Assembly: GCA_902490055.1 (NCBI GenBank)
Contig: CABUCP010000146.1
Coordinates: 1-7,543 of the forward strand
Reading direction: 5' to 3'
Length of the DNA: 7,543 nucleotides
Source: an uncultured Klebsiella sp.
GTDB taxonomy: Bacteria; Pseudomonadota; Gammaproteobacteria; Enterobacterales; Enterobacteriaceae
Shown: piece by piece, positions 6,540 to 7,543 of the stretch
How the letters are laid out: every line of letters starts with the position of its first letter
How positions within the stretch are numbered: the first letter of the stretch is position 1
Program-made: the position numbers and the translations under genes
Notes under the pieces: model-generated
The model's input: the letters and a program-made list of their open reading frames with translations, nothing else
Told to the model about the DNA's origin: nothing
Database searches by the model: none

Positions 6540-7537
6540 GGCGTTACCTCCGCGCCACGATGCGCCTGCGCCAGCAACCCCAGCGATTCCAGCCGCGCAC
6601 GGCCTTCGGCAATAGGGGTATCAATAATAAACTCATCAATTCCCCACTGCGTCTGAAGCGCATCGAGTTGTGCTTTAACCTCGTCTGCGGTACCGAATAA
6701 GAGGGAAGACTCACGGCGCTCGATGCGCGTGGGCGGACTCCCCGCCTGACGGGCAAATGCCGCCGCCTGCGCTTCGCTACTCACCGATACTCGTTGGCCG
6801 TTTTCCAGCTCCACGCCCCACACTTCCACCTGCTTTGCCAGTTCGGCGGCGCTGGCGGCATCTGGCGCAACGATCGCCTGCACGGCGACGATAACCCCAC
6901 GGCGGCTTAATTCACGCCACTGTGTTAGCACCTCGCGCAGCAGATTTTTATCGCCATTGAGATGAGCGGCAAAAACGAAATTCCAGTCCAGACTCGCCGC
7001 CAGGCGGGCGCTCTCGACGCTGGCGCCCAGCAGAAAACCGTCGGCGCGACGCGGCGGGATTGGCGTAGCGCGCAGGCTCTCCTCTCCCTCGTTTTCGGTC
7101 AGCGACAGCCAGTTATCAAGTTGGGTAAGCTGGTCGGCGAAATGCCCTTTTTCATTCTGATGCAACCCCTGCTGCAGCGCGCGGGTGGCGAGCGGCAGAC
7201 CGCCAGGGGCTTTACCAACGCCCAGATCGACGCGGCCCGGCGCAATACTGGCCAGCAGATTGAAGTTCTCAGCGACTTTGTAAGGACTGTAGTGCTGCAG
7301 CATCACCCCGCCTGAACCAACGCGGATCCGCTGAGTTTGTCCAAGGATCCAGGCGATAACCAGTTCCGGCGACGGGCTTGCCAGCTGTTGCGTATTATGA
7401 TGCTCGGCGACCCAGAAACGATGATAGCCCCAGCGCTCCGCCTGTTGCGCCAGCGTTAACGTTCGCGCCAGCGCCTGAGCGGCGGTTTCCCCAGGGGCGA
7501 GAGGACTTTTATCCAGGATACTGATTCGATAAGACAT
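6536..7537 (-). CDS. Luciferase-like FMN-dependent monooxygenase, MsnO8 type
   Basis: A 333-residue cytoplasmic enzyme of the bacterial luciferase fold (TIM barrel), expected to use reduced FMN and oxygen to oxidise a small organic compound. The N-terminal half is typical of the MsnO8 subgroup: SILDKSP near residues 6-12, GYHRFWVAEHHN at 37-48, RIRVGSGGVMLQHYSPYKVAE at 70-90 and PGRVDLGVGKAPG at 100-112. Its length is normal for the family. The start is the ATG six bases from the window edge, so its ribosome binding site is not visible. Its stop overlaps the start of the M20 gene as ATGA, implying coupled translation. B. subtilis YtmO, in the ytmI-ytnM sulfur operon, is a relative of the same type, which supports a role beside the other monooxygenase here. 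The family is sure; the substrate is unknown. Confidence 0.9.
   Translation of the reverse strand: MSYRISILDKSPLAPGETAAQALARTLTLAQQAERWGYHRFWVAEHHNTQQLASPSPELVIAWILGQTQRIRVGSGGVMLQHYSPYKVAENFNLLASIAPGRVDLGVGKAPGGLPLATRALQQGLHQNEKGHFADQLTQLDNWLSLTENEGEESLRATPIPPRRADGFLLGASVESARLAASLDWNFVFAAHLNGDKNLLREVLTQWRELSRRGVIVAVQAIVAPDAASAAELAKQVEVWGVELENGQRVSVSSEAQAAAFARQAGSPPTRIERRESSLLFGTADEVKAQLDALQTQWGIDEFIIDTPIAEGRARLESLGLLAQAHRGAEVTP
6546..6551 (-). promoter_or_regulatory. Ribosome binding site of the M20 hydrolase gene
   Basis: GGAGGT read on the minus strand, six bases before the ATG at 6539. It lies inside the last codons of the upstream monooxygenase gene. It supports this start, even though the two genes overlap. 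Confidence 0.75.
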
Positions 7538-7543
7538 TTAGCA

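Noticed and set aside
6962..7315. 117-codon plus-strand open frame opposite the MsnO8-type gene
   Set aside because: It is opposite the most conserved part of the luciferase-like gene, with no start context or recognisable domain.

Overview
The window holds part of one compact operon, entirely on the minus strand. Eight complete genes run from the right edge towards the left, and a probable ninth starts at the left edge. No gap between genes exceeds 18 bases. Several joins are start/stop overlaps, and strong AGGAGG-type ribosome binding sites are common. The base composition (moderately GC-rich by eye), codon use and protein flavour suggest an enterobacterium of the Klebsiella/Raoultella/Citrobacter/Enterobacter kind. 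That is an impression, because no taxonomic marker gene is present.

In transcription order the genes are: a luciferase-like FMN monooxygenase of the MsnO8 type (7537-6536); an M20 metallo-amidohydrolase (6539-5418); a NtaA/SnaA/DszA-type FMNH2-dependent monooxygenase (5399-4086); a periplasmic family-3 solute-binding protein (4068-3136); a GNAT N-acetyltransferase (3124-2615); a polar amino acid type ABC permease (2605-1679); its ATPase (1695-919); and a second solute-binding protein, a diverged paralog of the first (922-29). A further ATG overlaps the last stop codon and reads out of the window.

The gene set matches, in content though not in order, two Bacillus subtilis operons: ytmI-ytnM and yxeKLMNOPQ. 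These combine an amino acid ABC importer, a GNAT acetyltransferase, flavin monooxygenases and an M20 deacetylase. The known logic there is to import an S-modified cysteine, N-acetylate it, open the C-S bond with a flavin monooxygenase, and deacetylate to release cysteine. By inference this window encodes an enterobacterial pathway of the same design, for sulfur salvage or detoxification of S-substituted cysteines (S-alkyl, S-succino or mercapturate-like). The exact substrate cannot be read from the sequence.

The most interesting details are these. Both binding proteins keep the arginine that holds an amino acid carboxylate, but have proline where the aspartate that pairs with the alpha-amino group normally sits. 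Both also share an unusual N-terminal extension. There are two different luciferase-fold enzymes, and no flavin reductase is visible. The operon promoter and any regulator lie outside the window, beyond position 7543. No RNA gene, mobile element, CRISPR array or terminator was seen.
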